From NCBI GenBank assembly GCA_026706385.1, contig JAPOYV010000110.1:1-64000 (forward strand): a stretch of 64,000 nt of DNA. Reading direction: 5' to 3'. The position numbers and the translations under genes were made by a program. The DNA comes from Gammaproteobacteria bacterium. Lineage in GTDB: Bacteria; Pseudomonadota; Gammaproteobacteria; Pseudomonadales; Azotimanducaceae. Below, piece after piece: positions 34,675 to 43,172 of the stretch (its first letter is position 1; each line of letters begins with the position of its first letter). The notes beneath the pieces were generated by a model. It did not search any database. It was not told the origin of the DNA and saw only the letters and a program-made list of their open reading frames with translations.

Positions 34675-35580
34675 TCAGGGCGCCAGCCAGCCCTGGCCAA
34701 CGCCGTCCCCCACGGTGAAGTCGCCGTAAACCATATGCCGCGCCAGACCCTTGTTTCCCAACCTCGCGCCCCGGCTGCCGTCGGCGCGCATGACCACTGG
34801 ATAGGTCACGCCCTTCGTCTCTTCGCCGACCTCATCGACAACGACCATGTAATCGGGATGGTGCGAAGCCCAGCGGTGGTTGTCGAAGCCGCCGGCGTAG
34901 CGCCAATGCACTTTGCGCGCCACACCCCCCGGCCGGATCGCCTCGATCGACAGAACCTGGTGGCCGCGGTGCAGCGAGGTCACCGACCTGCCGTCCGGCG
35001 ATAGGCTGACCGAACAGGTCCCGGCCACGCGACCCCGGTGGCCGTCCGACGTCCGCCAGGTCTCGTCGTCGACGTAGGACCAGATCCCGTCCTCCGCCTG
35101 GCGGATGTCGCACTCGGGCCCGCCCCTGCCCAGTGCCGTCAATTCCAGGATCTCGGTGAACTCGCCTCCCAAGGACACGCGAAACCAACGCTTGCCGTCC
35201 TTCTTGCGCAACGCGACGGCGACTTCCGTGTTCGACAGCCAATGCACGCCGCCCAACCGTTCGACATTCTCGGCGATGACGTGGATCGAGGAGTCCCCGC
35301 GCCGCAAGCGACCCTTGGCGGCGGTGCCATCGATCCAGGCGAACTTGGTGCCGTCCGGCGAGAACTCCGGCTGATTGCCGTTGCCGACCAGGACGCTTTC
35401 CGCAGTGGCGAGTTCCGTCAGGTAGATGCGCCCGTCCGAGTGGTGGATCAGGGCGCCGTCACCGACTTCGGCACGAAGCCACTCGAGATCGGTCGGGCTG
35501 CCTTTGGTGTCCCCGTCCGCCAGCGCATTGACCCCGACAAAGGCGCAGACCGCCATTGCGATTCCGCGAGCCGTCAACAT
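34675..35580 (-). CDS. Exported beta-propeller (PD40/TolB-like) protein, copy 1
   Basis: A 301-residue protein with a signal peptide. QPEFSPDGTKFAWIDG and SVSLSPDGRSVTSL are PD40-type propeller strands. It is the same length as the neighbouring gene at 35599-36504 and very similar throughout (for example GGVHWLSNTEVAV and GFDNHRWAS), so the pair is a tandem duplication. It ends 11 bp before the LamG gene, on the same strand, and is probably the second gene of the acetylation operon. Role unknown; a periplasmic sugar- or protein-binding scaffold is plausible. Confidence 0.72.
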   Translation of the reverse strand: MLTARGIAMAVCAFVGVNALADGDTKGSPTDLEWLRAEVGDGALIHHSDGRIYLTELATAESVLVGNGNQPEFSPDGTKFAWIDGTAAKGRLRRGDSSIHVIAENVERLGGVHWLSNTEVAVALRKKDGKRWFRVSLGGEFTEILELTALGRGGPECDIRQAEDGIWSYVDDETWRTSDGHRGRVAGTCSVSLSPDGRSVTSLHRGHQVLSIEAIRPGGVARKVHWRYAGGFDNHRWASHHPDYMVVVDEVGEETKGVTYPVVMRADGSRGARLGNKGLARHMVYGDFTVGDGVGQGWLAP

Positions 35581-35598
35581 CGAATCTGTCTCCCCCGG

Positions 35599-36504
35599 TC
35601 AGTCGGCGAGCCACCCTTTGCCGACGCCGTCGCCAACAACGAAGTCGCCGTAGACGCCATGCCGCGCAAACCCCTTGTTGCCGAGGCGCGTGCTGCGCTG
35701 CCCATCGGCACTCATCACCACCGGGTAGGTGACGTCCTTGGACTCCTGGTCGACTTCGTCTACCACCACGATGTAGTCCGATCCGCTCGCCCAGCGGTGA
35801 TTGTCGAAGCCGCCGCCGTGGTTCCAGCGGAGTGTGCGCTCCACGCCGCCGGGACGGATCGCCTGGATTGCAGCCGTCCTGTGGTCGTCGTGGAGCGAGG
35901 TGACGGAACGGCCGTCCGGGGACAGACTGACGGAACACGTCCCGGCGACCCGACCCCGCCGTCCGTCCGAAGTTCGCCAGACTTCGTCGGCAACGTACGA
36001 CCACACGCCGTCATCGGCCTGGCGGACGTCGCATTCGTAGCCTCCGGTCCCAAGGGCGGTCAACTCGGGGATCTCGGCCTGGCTACCGTCGAGGGAGACG
36101 CGAAACCACTTCCTGGCGCCTTCCCGGCGGAGCACGACGGCCACCTCGCTGTTGGACAGCCAATGAACGCCGCCCTCGCGCCCGACTTCATCGGCGATCA
36201 GGTGGATGGTTGCATCACCCCTACGCAAGCGGCCCTTGGCCGTGGCGCCGTCGATCCATGCGAACTTGGCACCGTCCGGCGAGAATTCCGGTTGGTTGCC
36301 GTTGCCGACATGAACGGTCTCGGCGGTGAGCAGTTCGGTGAGATATATGCGCCCGTCCGCATGGTGAACCAGCGCGCCGGCGCCCACCTCGCCACGGAGC
36401 CACTCGAGATCGGTTGGACTGCCCTCGTCGCGCCCGTCTGCGAGCGCAAAAACGGAAACCAGGAGGGGCACCACGAAGATTGAGCCGGAGCCGCGAGCCA
36501 ACAC
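35599..36504 (-). CDS. Exported beta-propeller (PD40/TolB-like) protein, copy 2
   Basis: A 301-residue paralog of the gene just downstream, with conserved QPEFSPDGAKFAWIDG, GGVHWLSNSEVAV and the C-terminal GDFVVGDGVGKGWLA. The signal peptides differ completely while mature regions stay alike, so the duplication is not very recent. It starts with GTG at 36504, with AAGGGA about 6 bases upstream. As the first gene after a gap it probably opens the five-gene unit running to 30832. Confidence 0.72.
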   Translation of the reverse strand: MLARGSGSIFVVPLLVSVFALADGRDEGSPTDLEWLRGEVGAGALVHHADGRIYLTELLTAETVHVGNGNQPEFSPDGAKFAWIDGATAKGRLRRGDATIHLIADEVGREGGVHWLSNSEVAVVLRREGARKWFRVSLDGSQAEIPELTALGTGGYECDVRQADDGVWSYVADEVWRTSDGRRGRVAGTCSVSLSPDGRSVTSLHDDHRTAAIQAIRPGGVERTLRWNHGGGFDNHRWASGSDYIVVVDEVDQESKDVTYPVVMSADGQRSTRLGNKGFARHGVYGDFVVGDGVGKGWLAD

Positions 36505-36545
36505 TTGCGTCCCTTGTCCATGCCCGATGGCGAATCAAAGCCACA

Positions 36546-36551
36546 ACGATA
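36546..36551 (-). promoter_or_regulatory. Candidate -10 element of the propeller/LamG/MBOAT operon
   Basis: The minus strand reads GCGGTATCGTTG; TATCGT is 41 bases before the GTG at 36504. It resembles, but does not exactly match, the recurrent hexamer. Confidence 0.25.
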
Positions 36552-36605
36552 CCGCAAACGCTAAGGCGTTGACGTGACACGCGCGCCTCCGCCGGTTTTC
36601 GAATG

Positions 36606-37031
36606 TCACTTGCCGGGAACAGTCGCGAATGCAGGGAGGTCGGGGTCCAGCGCAACCCAGTCCGCCTTTTCCGCGACGTGGAGGTGTGCTTCGGGGCGAG
36701 CGCCGGGATCGTCGTCCAGGCTCCCGGCGGGTACGTCAATGCGCCCGGATGGAGTCGACCGGGGCATCGGCGAGCCACAGGTGCCGCAGAACGCCGACGA
36801 CGCGTGCGCCGACCCCGGCTTCGAATAGCGCACGACGTTCGACTCGCCAGCGAGCCAACGGAACGCTTCGCGTTCGATGGTGACGAAGGTGGCGAATCCC
36901 GCACTCATGGCACGCCGGCATGCCCGACAGTGGCAGTTCACCATCTCGACGGGCCGGCCGCTGTACTCGAACGCGACCGCGCCGCATAGGCAACTGCCAC
37001 CCGTCGCGCCAGGCGTCGACGCCGCACGCAA
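36606..37031 (-). CDS. GFA family (Mss4-fold) zinc protein, downstream copy
   Basis: About 141 residues if translation begins at the TTG at 37031. The zinc cysteines are complete: SCLCGAV, NCHCRAC and FCGTCGSP. No ATG or GTG lies near the start of homology, and the upstream GFA gene, in another frame, overlaps its first 94 bases. GFA proteins were first linked to glutathione-formaldehyde adducts, but most family members have no proven activity. The absent start codon suggests that a frameshift has separated or joined the two copies. Confidence 0.65.
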   Translation of the reverse strand: MRAASTPGATGGSCLCGAVAFEYSGRPVEMVNCHCRACRRAMSAGFATFVTIEREAFRWLAGESNVVRYSKPGSAHASSAFCGTCGSPMPRSTPSGRIDVPAGSLDDDPGARPEAHLHVAEKADWVALDPDLPAFATVPGK

Positions 37032-37477
37032 CGGTCGCCGCGTGACGAGGCGTCGAAGCCGAACGAGGGCGGGTATTCGTCGTACTGCGGGAGGTCGTCG
37101 ACGATGTCGCGCCACGGCGCCTTCGAGCCCACGAAGAAATGCGACTTCGGCCGTGCCGCCGGGCTCGGCTCCACGTTCCCCAACGCGATGGCAACGGGTT
37201 TGCCCGGAATCAGTACCGGCACGACGGAACCGCAACGCGGGCAAAAAACCCGCCTACCGATCGGCGAGGATCGATAGCTCCGGGCCAGGGATTCGCCACG
37301 CAACATCCGGAAGTCCTCCGATGCCGCACCGCCATACGTGGCGAACGCGGCACCGTGGGCTTTGCGGCACATCGAGCAGTGGCATTGGTCCACGTGCTCG
37401 ATGGGGCCGTCTACGACGAAGGCGATGTCACCGCAAAGGCAGCTTCCCGAGTACACGTCGGGCCCGTATCCCGGCAC
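36938..37477 (-). CDS. GFA family (Mss4-fold) zinc protein, upstream copy
   Basis: A 179-residue frame starting at GTG 37477. The GFA zinc ligands are in SCLCGDI, QCHCSMC and FCPRCGS. Homology ends near DEYPPSFGF (about residue 140); the last 40 residues are arginine-rich, lie opposite no homology and overlap the next GFA gene in another frame. A stop codon has probably been lost or a frame slip has occurred. The two copies form a tandem duplication. Confidence 0.7.
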   Translation of the reverse strand: MPGYGPDVYSGSCLCGDIAFVVDGPIEHVDQCHCSMCRKAHGAAFATYGGAASEDFRMLRGESLARSYRSSPIGRRVFCPRCGSVVPVLIPGKPVAIALGNVEPSPAARPKSHFFVGSKAPWRDIVDDLPQYDEYPPSFGFDASSRGDRCVRRRRLARRVAVAYAARSRSSTAAGPSRW

Positions 37478-37501
37478 GCGGTCGAGAAGGGGGCCGCGCG
37501 G

Positions 37502-39202
37502 CTAAGCCATCGACGGGTTCCGCAGTACCAGCCCTGCCCGCTCGCCCGTGTGCTCGTCGTCGGCGAGGATCACCGTGCCGTTGCAGACCGTCGCCTTGTA
37601 GCCAACAGCCTTCTGGATCAGCCGCGGCGCACCGCCGGGGAAGTCGTGCACCAGCTTGGGCTGCCGTTCCCGGACGCGGGTCATGTCGATGACGTTGATG
37701 TCCGCCTTCATGCCCTCGCGCAGCGCACCACGGTCCGTGAAGCCCAGCACCCGGGCCGACGCGCTGGTCATGCGCCGCACGGCTTCCTGGATACTGAATT
37801 CGCCCTTCTCGCGCACCCAGTGCGAGAGCAGGAACGACGTCCAGCCGGAGTCCATGATCTGGCTGACGTGCGCACCCGCATCGCCGATGCCCGGCAGAAC
37901 CCAGTCCGCCTTCAGGAAACCCGGCAACGCCTCGAGGTCGGTGTTGAAGAAGCGCACATGGAACATCGCCTGGCCGTCGGTCTCCAGCATCTTGTCGAGC
38001 CAGATCTCCACCGGATGCTTGCCCGCTGCCTTGGCGAGGCTCTTCAGGCTTTGCTCCGCCGGCTTGACGTACTGCGGCCGATCCTCGTCGCCGAGCCAGA
38101 AGTAGTTGGCGGCGCGTTCCTCGATGGTCGGGTCGGCCTTCGCCTCCTCGACAAGCTTGGCGCGCGTATCCGCATCCTGGATCGCGGCCAGCCGCGCCTC
38201 GAAATCGAGCTTCACCAGGCTGCCCCAGGCCGTGGTCCCGCGCGGTCGCAGCCCGGCACCCGGCGCGAACAGGATGTCGGTCTTCAAGCCGGACAGGAAG
38301 CCGCCGCTGCGCGGCAGCGTCAGGCCACTGATGTCGATGCCTTCGGCCTTCATCGAGGCGATCGCTGCGTCGTAACCGGTTCCTTGGCCGTCGGTACCTG
38401 GGTTGTACGGGGCACTGAACAGCATCCTCGTACGCCCAGCCCGGCCCTGCTTCGTGAGGATGGCCATCTCGTCGTCGAGCTTGCCGTAGTTCAGGACGCT
38501 CTGCAGGATGCCGCCGTGCTTGCCAACCTGCTCGGAGATCGCGACAAGCTCCTCCGGCTGGGCGAAGGTGCCCGGGATCGAGCGGCCGTCTGGCAGCACG
38601 TGCCCCGGGAGCCGGTTCGTCGAGAATCCGATGGCGCCTTCCTTCACCGACTGGCCGACCAGGGCAGCGATCTGACGGATCTCGTCCTCGGTCGCATCGT
38701 CGGTGATCGCCCGCTCGCCCATCACGTAGAAGCGCGACGCGCAGTGGCCCACCAAGCCCGTGATGTTGATCGCGGGGTTGAGCTTCTCGATGGAGTCGAG
38801 GTACTGGCCGTAGGACTCCCAGTCCCATGGCAGGCCGCCGAGGATCGCGTCCTTCGGGATGTCCTCCACCGTCTCCATCATGCCGGCGAGGAACTCGCGG
38901 TCGGCCGGCTTGCAGGGCGCGAAGGTGACGCCGCAATTGCCGAAGAGCGCGGTCGTGACGCCGTGCCAGGACACGGGCGTCAACAGCGGATCCCAACCCG
39001 CCTGGGCATCGAAGTGGGTGTGCAGGTCGACGAAGCCCGGCGTGACCGCGTGGCCTTCGGCGTCGACTTCCTTAGCGCCCCGGTCGTCGACCTTGCCGAC
39101 CTTAGAAATGGTCGCGCCGTCCACGGCGACATCGCCGGTGAATGGTTCAGCGCCGGTGCCGTCGACGATGTTGCCGCCGCGGATTACGAGATCGTGTGGC
39201 AT
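37502..39202 (-). CDS. N-acyl-D-amino-acid deacylase-type amidohydrolase, copy 1
   Basis: A 566-residue metallohydrolase of the D-aminoacylase branch. The beta-lactam-like entry MPHDLVIRGGNIVDGTG is followed by the metal ligands in FVDLHTHFDAQ (His61, His63) and WHGVTTALFGNCGVTFAP. DAGAHVSQIMDSGW near the C-terminus carries the catalytic aspartate. It cleaves N-acyl D-amino acids or related cyclic amides. A close functional relative lies at 50337-52073. It is a single-gene unit behind its own candidate promoter. Confidence 0.87.
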   Translation of the reverse strand: MPHDLVIRGGNIVDGTGAEPFTGDVAVDGATISKVGKVDDRGAKEVDAEGHAVTPGFVDLHTHFDAQAGWDPLLTPVSWHGVTTALFGNCGVTFAPCKPADREFLAGMMETVEDIPKDAILGGLPWDWESYGQYLDSIEKLNPAINITGLVGHCASRFYVMGERAITDDATEDEIRQIAALVGQSVKEGAIGFSTNRLPGHVLPDGRSIPGTFAQPEELVAISEQVGKHGGILQSVLNYGKLDDEMAILTKQGRAGRTRMLFSAPYNPGTDGQGTGYDAAIASMKAEGIDISGLTLPRSGGFLSGLKTDILFAPGAGLRPRGTTAWGSLVKLDFEARLAAIQDADTRAKLVEEAKADPTIEERAANYFWLGDEDRPQYVKPAEQSLKSLAKAAGKHPVEIWLDKMLETDGQAMFHVRFFNTDLEALPGFLKADWVLPGIGDAGAHVSQIMDSGWTSFLLSHWVREKGEFSIQEAVRRMTSASARVLGFTDRGALREGMKADINVIDMTRVRERQPKLVHDFPGGAPRLIQKAVGYKATVCNGTVILADDEHTGERAGLVLRNPSMA

Positions 39203-39232
39203 TTGGTATCCCCTCCCTTGCTCAAGGGTCCA

Positions 39233-39238
39233 ATCATA
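39233..39238 (-). promoter_or_regulatory. Candidate -10 element of the D-aminoacylase-type gene
   Basis: The minus strand reads GCGTATGATTGG; TATGAT ends 30 bases before the ATG at 39202. Confidence 0.4.
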
Positions 39239-39257
39239 CGCTGTCCATGGGAAGTCG

Positions 39258-39518
39258 CTACTCGGCTACGAGGTCGACCTCGATTCCGCCGACCCAGCCG
39301 GAGACGACGTTGTACAGCCAGGCGTACAGAGCGCCGCCGACAAAGCCCAGGGCGCCGTAGAGCAAGGGCAACGCAACGGCGGTTACCAGTTGCCACGCAG
39401 GTCCCGTGAAGTAGGCCACGACGGCGAACGGGATGCCGAAAACCAGTCCCACAAGCGCAGCGATCACACCCGCGATCTTCGCCACCGATAGCACGCCAAT
39501 CACCTTGATGACGGTCAT
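39258..39518 (-). CDS. Small membrane protein, glycine-rich helices
   Basis: An 86-residue protein with two or three hydrophobic segments (VIAALVGLVFGIPFAVVAYF and ALPLLYGALGFVGGALYAWL) and an acidic C-terminus. Similar short proteins are annotated as hypothetical membrane proteins; I do not recognise a named family. The ATG at 39518 follows GGAGAGG by a few bases; the earlier in-frame start adds a basic leader and lacks this site. It is divergent from the PhyH gene. Confidence 0.65.
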   Translation of the reverse strand: MTVIKVIGVLSVAKIAGVIAALVGLVFGIPFAVVAYFTGPAWQLVTAVALPLLYGALGFVGGALYAWLYNVVSGWVGGIEVDLVAE

Positions 39519-39548
39519 TTTCCTCTCCGCGTGTTTCACGAACCGTTG

Positions 39549-39554
39549 AGCGTA
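39549..39554 (-). promoter_or_regulatory. Candidate -10 element of the small membrane protein gene
   Basis: The minus strand reads GTGTACGCTCAACG; TACGCT is 30 bases before the ATG at 39518. Confidence 0.35.
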
Positions 39555-39589
39555 CACTCTTGACCGTCTGTCGAACCGGAGGACTTGCC

Positions 39590-40591
39590 GTGCAAGGCGT
39601 CAACGAGCCGCTGCCGCAGGCGACGCAGGACATCGGGCAACTGAAGCGCGACGTCGACGAGTTCGGCTATTGCGTCTACGAGCGCGCCCTCGAGGGCGAC
39701 TTCCTGACCGCGGTGCGGGACAGGCTCGTCGAGCAGGCGCAAGCCGAACTGGAGTTGGGCCTGGCGTTCGAGGACGGCGGCCCCGCCCAGCCGATGCCGA
39801 GGAACTTCAGCGACGAACCAAACCGCGCGTTCCGGGCAAGAAACGGCGGCGTCAACCAGCGCCTGTGGATGCTGATCAACAAGGGCGAGGAGTTCCGCCA
39901 AGTCGCGATGCACCCGGGGACCTCCGAAGTGGTCGCGCACATCCTCGGGCGCGAGTTCCAGCTCTCGACCTTTTCCGCGAACATCGCCAAGCCTGGCGGG
40001 GCCGAGATGAAACTGCACACGGACCAGTGGTGGATGCCGGCGTCGTCTCGCCCGGATGATACGCCCGTCCGGCCCGGAAACATCACCCGCCTCGACTTCG
40101 ACCGCGACAACGACGAGGCCGAAGTGGTGCAGATTCCGCCGCCGTCCGCGTGCAACGTCCTGTACATGCTGAACGACTTCACGGCCGACAACGGCGGCAC
40201 GCGGTTGGTGCCCGGAAGCCACCGCACGGGGCGACAACCGACCGAGACGCTGGATCTGCAGCCGATTGCGGCCGAAGGTCCCGCCGGAACAGCCGTCATC
40301 TTCGAAGGCCGCACTTGGCACGGCACCGGCGCCAACACCAGCGACCGGGTGCGACTCGGCCTGCTCGCGACGTTCTGCGGCCCGCAGTTCCGTACCCAGG
40401 AGAACTACACGCTCGGCATCCTGCCGGAGGTCTACGAGCAGTGCGCGCCCGAACTGCTGCAGCGGTTGGGCTTCGGGCTGTGGAACGCCTACGGGAGGGT
40501 GGGCAGTCCCGCCCGCGCGTTCGCGCTGCCCGCGGAAGAACGAGTCGGCCAGTTGAGACCTTCCGGTGATGCGCCGTCGATGAAGCTCTAG
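39590..40591 (+). CDS. Phytanoyl-CoA dioxygenase (PhyH) family protein
   Basis: A 333-residue Fe(II)/2-oxoglutarate dioxygenase. The iron ligands are in KLHTDQWWM (His and Asp) and the second histidine in GRTWHGTGANTSDRVR, which also holds the co-substrate arginine. The GTG at 39590 is chosen because GGAGG stands exactly 7 bases before it (39578-39582); a TTG at 39560 is in frame but has no ribosome-binding site. PhyH proteins in bacteria hydroxylate small molecules and their substrates are rarely known. Its 3' end faces the mutarotase gene. Confidence 0.86.
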   Translation: MQGVNEPLPQATQDIGQLKRDVDEFGYCVYERALEGDFLTAVRDRLVEQAQAELELGLAFEDGGPAQPMPRNFSDEPNRAFRARNGGVNQRLWMLINKGEEFRQVAMHPGTSEVVAHILGREFQLSTFSANIAKPGGAEMKLHTDQWWMPASSRPDDTPVRPGNITRLDFDRDNDEAEVVQIPPPSACNVLYMLNDFTADNGGTRLVPGSHRTGRQPTETLDLQPIAAEGPAGTAVIFEGRTWHGTGANTSDRVRLGLLATFCGPQFRTQENYTLGILPEVYEQCAPELLQRLGFGLWNAYGRVGSPARAFALPAEERVGQLRPSGDAPSMKL

Positions 40592-40592
40592 G

Positions 40593-40607
40593 GCGCCAGC
40601 GAGGCGC
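40593..40607. terminator. Weak bidirectional hairpin between convergent genes
   Basis: GCGCC and GGCGC flank a five-base loop, right after the PhyH stop and just before the mutarotase stop. No T-run is present, so intrinsic termination is doubtful. Confidence 0.2.
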
Positions 40608-40613
40608 GACGGT

Positions 40614-41729
40614 TTACCGCGTGTAGAACCGGTACACCGTCGTCGTCGCGTACGTCTCGCCCGGACGCAGCACCGTAGGCGGGAAGCTCGGCTGGTTCGG
40701 CGAATCCGGGAAGTGCTGTGTTTCCAGGCACAACGCGCTGTGACGCTGGTGTCTCACGCTTCCAATACCGACATGGCGGCCATCGAAGTGGTTGCCGGTG
40801 TAGAGCTGTACGCCCGGCTGGTCCGTCAAAACATCCATGGCCCGACCGGTCGTCGAATCGTAGACGACCGCCGCAAGCGGCAAGTCCCCGCCGGCCTCGT
40901 CGAGCACGAAATTGACGTCGTAGCCGCCGCTCGCAGTTAGCTGCGGTTGGTCGTCCGCGATGCGGGCACCCAGGGTCTGCGGACTCCGGAAATCGAACGG
41001 CGTGTCCGCCACCGGCACGATCTCGCCGGTAGGGATCGAAGCGCTGTCCGCCGGCGTGTAGCGCGCCGCGTTGACCGTCAGGTGGTGGTCGAGCACCGTG
41101 CCTGCGCCACCGTCGGCGAGGTTGAAATAGCTGTGGTTGGTCAGGTTCACGACCGTGGGCTTGTCGGTGCGGGCCTCGTAGTCGATGCGCAACGCGTCGT
41201 CGTCCGTCCACGTGTAGGTCACCGTGGTCGTCAGCTCGCCGGGATAGCCTTCGTCTCCGTCGGGACTCACGTACGTGAGCGCGACGCCGTCGCCTGACGC
41301 GGTCGGCACGCCGTCCCAGACCACCTTGTCGAATCCGCGGACGCCGCCATGCAGCGCGTTTTCGCCGTCGTTCTGCGCCAGCTGCCAGGTCTCGCCGTCG
41401 AGTTCGAAACGGCCGCCGGCGATGCGGTTGGCATAGCGCCCGGTGATCGTCCCGAAGAACGGATTGTCCGTTACGTAGGCGTCCAAGCGGTCGTAGCCGA
41501 GCGCGACGTGGCCAAGCCGGCCGTCGCGGTCCGGAACGCGGATCGAGACGACGATGCCGCCGTACTCGGTGATGCGGACTTCGGAACCGCCCGCGTTGGT
41601 CAAAGTGAAGAGCTTGACCGGCCGGCCTTCAACGACGCCGAACTCGGACACCCCAAGCGATCTCTCGGCGGCCGAGGACCAGGCCCATGCCGCGACGACG
41701 ACTGCAACGACTCCCGGCCGCACGTTCAT
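40614..41729 (-). CDS. Aldose 1-epimerase (mutarotase), exported
   Basis: A 371-residue galactose-mutarotase-fold protein. TGRYANRIAGGRFELDG, NDGENALHGG, VVNLTNHSYFNL and the final LCLETQHFPDSPNQ are the characteristic blocks, with catalytic histidines in LHGG and NHSY and the base glutamate in LETQ. A signal peptide (VAVVVAAWAWSSAAE) suggests a periplasmic enzyme for external sugars. The ATG at 41729 begins this signal sequence and overlaps the stop of the upstream serine hydrolase (ATGA). Confidence 0.9.
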   Translation of the reverse strand: MNVRPGVVAVVVAAWAWSSAAERSLGVSEFGVVEGRPVKLFTLTNAGGSEVRITEYGGIVVSIRVPDRDGRLGHVALGYDRLDAYVTDNPFFGTITGRYANRIAGGRFELDGETWQLAQNDGENALHGGVRGFDKVVWDGVPTASGDGVALTYVSPDGDEGYPGELTTTVTYTWTDDDALRIDYEARTDKPTVVNLTNHSYFNLADGGAGTVLDHHLTVNAARYTPADSASIPTGEIVPVADTPFDFRSPQTLGARIADDQPQLTASGGYDVNFVLDEAGGDLPLAAVVYDSTTGRAMDVLTDQPGVQLYTGNHFDGRHVGIGSVRHQRHSALCLETQHFPDSPNQPSFPPTVLRPGETYATTTVYRFYTR

Positions 41730-42994
41730 ACGAGCGCCTGGTAAACCAACCGCTGGAAGTCCTCCTGGTAGGTATTGCCCGGCATCATGCCGTGCGACAT
41801 CACCTGGGTGAGACACACCCCGAGCAGTTCCTCCGAAGGGTCGGCGAAGTAGGTCGTCCCCGCCGCACCGCCCCAGCCGTACGTGCCAACCGACCGGATC
41901 AGCGGGAACCGGTCCCGGCCGTGGTACATCGCCACGCCCAGGCCCCAGTGGAAACCCGGCCCGGTCATGGGAATCACCATGTCGCCGGTGTGGTTGCCGA
42001 TCATCAGATCGACGGTCTTGCGCCCTAAGATACGTACGCCGTCGAGTTCGCCGCCGTTCAAGAGCATCTGGCCGAACCGGGCGTAGTCGCCCGCCGTGGA
42101 GAGGACGCCGCCCATGTCGCCGCCGGCCGCGAACTCCACTTGCGGGCCGACCGTCTTCTCACTGGTTGCCGCCTTGTCCACCGCCACCAGGCGCACCTCA
42201 CCATCCACCTCGCGCGGCACGTAGCTGGCGCCGAAGCGATCCAAGGCGCCGTCCCTGAGGTAGAAGCCGGTGTCGTCCATGCCCAGCGGATCCAGGATCG
42301 CCTCCCGGAACAGTTCGTCCAGGCGCTGGCCGCTGGCTTCCTCAAGCACTGCGGACAGCAACCGGTAGCCGAGGTGATAGCCGAACTGCTCGCCGGGGTG
42401 CGCGGCCAGCGGCAGTTCCGCCTGGGCACGCACGCGCTCGCGGTTGGTTGGCGGGGACTCGCCGTCCGGCAGGGAGAGCATGTTCGCGTCGCGGCCGATC
42501 CAGCCGAGCGTGGTCAGCACGTCACCGTACTGCTGGCGATAGAAGTGCGGCATCGTGCTGGGGTTGACGAGGCCGGTGGTATTGGTGAGGCAGTCGCGGA
42601 CGGTGATGCCGCGCTTGGCGGGCTCCGTCATCATCGGCGCGTCCGCAAGGCGCACCCGCTGGTCGGCGTACTCGGGCAGGAACTTGGACACGGGGTCGTC
42701 GGGGGTGAGCAAGCCGCGCTCGTAGAGAACCATCGTGGCGACACCGGCGATGGGCTTCGTGTTGGACCACATGCGGAACAGCGTATCGACGCCCGCGGGC
42801 GCATCGTCGTCCAGATCGAGCACGCCGCAAGCATGGTGGTGTACGACCTGCCCGCGCCGGGCAACCAAGGTGACGAGATTCGGCACGCGCCGCGTGTCGA
42901 CGAATTCCTGCATCGCCGGAGCGATACGGGCGAGGCGTTCGGGATCGAATCCGAGGGCGACGGGATCGCCGACGGGGAGAGGAGAATCGGCCAT
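41726..42994 (-). CDS. Serine hydrolase, beta-lactamase/class C-like, copy 1
   Basis: A 422-residue member of the beta-lactamase-related (EstB/penicillin-binding-like) family. The nucleophile tetrad SNTK is at residues 77-80, within RMWSNTKPI. The second-motif tyrosine is in FGYHLGYRLL. It has no signal peptide, so it is probably a cytoplasmic esterase and not a resistance enzyme. It overlaps the mutarotase start by four bases. A second family member is at 45609-46733. Confidence 0.87.
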   Translation of the reverse strand: MADSPLPVGDPVALGFDPERLARIAPAMQEFVDTRRVPNLVTLVARRGQVVHHHACGVLDLDDDAPAGVDTLFRMWSNTKPIAGVATMVLYERGLLTPDDPVSKFLPEYADQRVRLADAPMMTEPAKRGITVRDCLTNTTGLVNPSTMPHFYRQQYGDVLTTLGWIGRDANMLSLPDGESPPTNRERVRAQAELPLAAHPGEQFGYHLGYRLLSAVLEEASGQRLDELFREAILDPLGMDDTGFYLRDGALDRFGASYVPREVDGEVRLVAVDKAATSEKTVGPQVEFAAGGDMGGVLSTAGDYARFGQMLLNGGELDGVRILGRKTVDLMIGNHTGDMVIPMTGPGFHWGLGVAMYHGRDRFPLIRSVGTYGWGGAAGTTYFADPSEELLGVCLTQVMSHGMMPGNTYQEDFQRLVYQALV

Positions 42995-43022
42995 GGGGGG
43001 ACGCTACGTCGGTTAATGGGGT

Positions 43023-43099
<77 letters not shown>

Positions 43100-43172
43100 T
43101 TAGGCGTTACCTTAGCAGGAACTCAACGACGCAGGAGCATCGAGCATCGAGGCGCGGGGCGACCGACCTCGT

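Noticed and set aside
37139-39409. A 756-codon plus-strand frame opposite the D-aminoacylase-type gene
   Set aside because: It is a shadow of a gene with intact metal ligands. The same applies to the minus frame over 50331-52082.
40593-40607. Strong rho-independent terminator between PhyH and the mutarotase
   Set aside because: The stem is only five pairs and no T-run follows on either strand; it is kept only as a weak hairpin.
41726-42994. Serine hydrolases as beta-lactamase resistance genes
   Set aside because: Both copies lack signal peptides and their second motif is not the YxN of class C enzymes, so they are more likely esterases.
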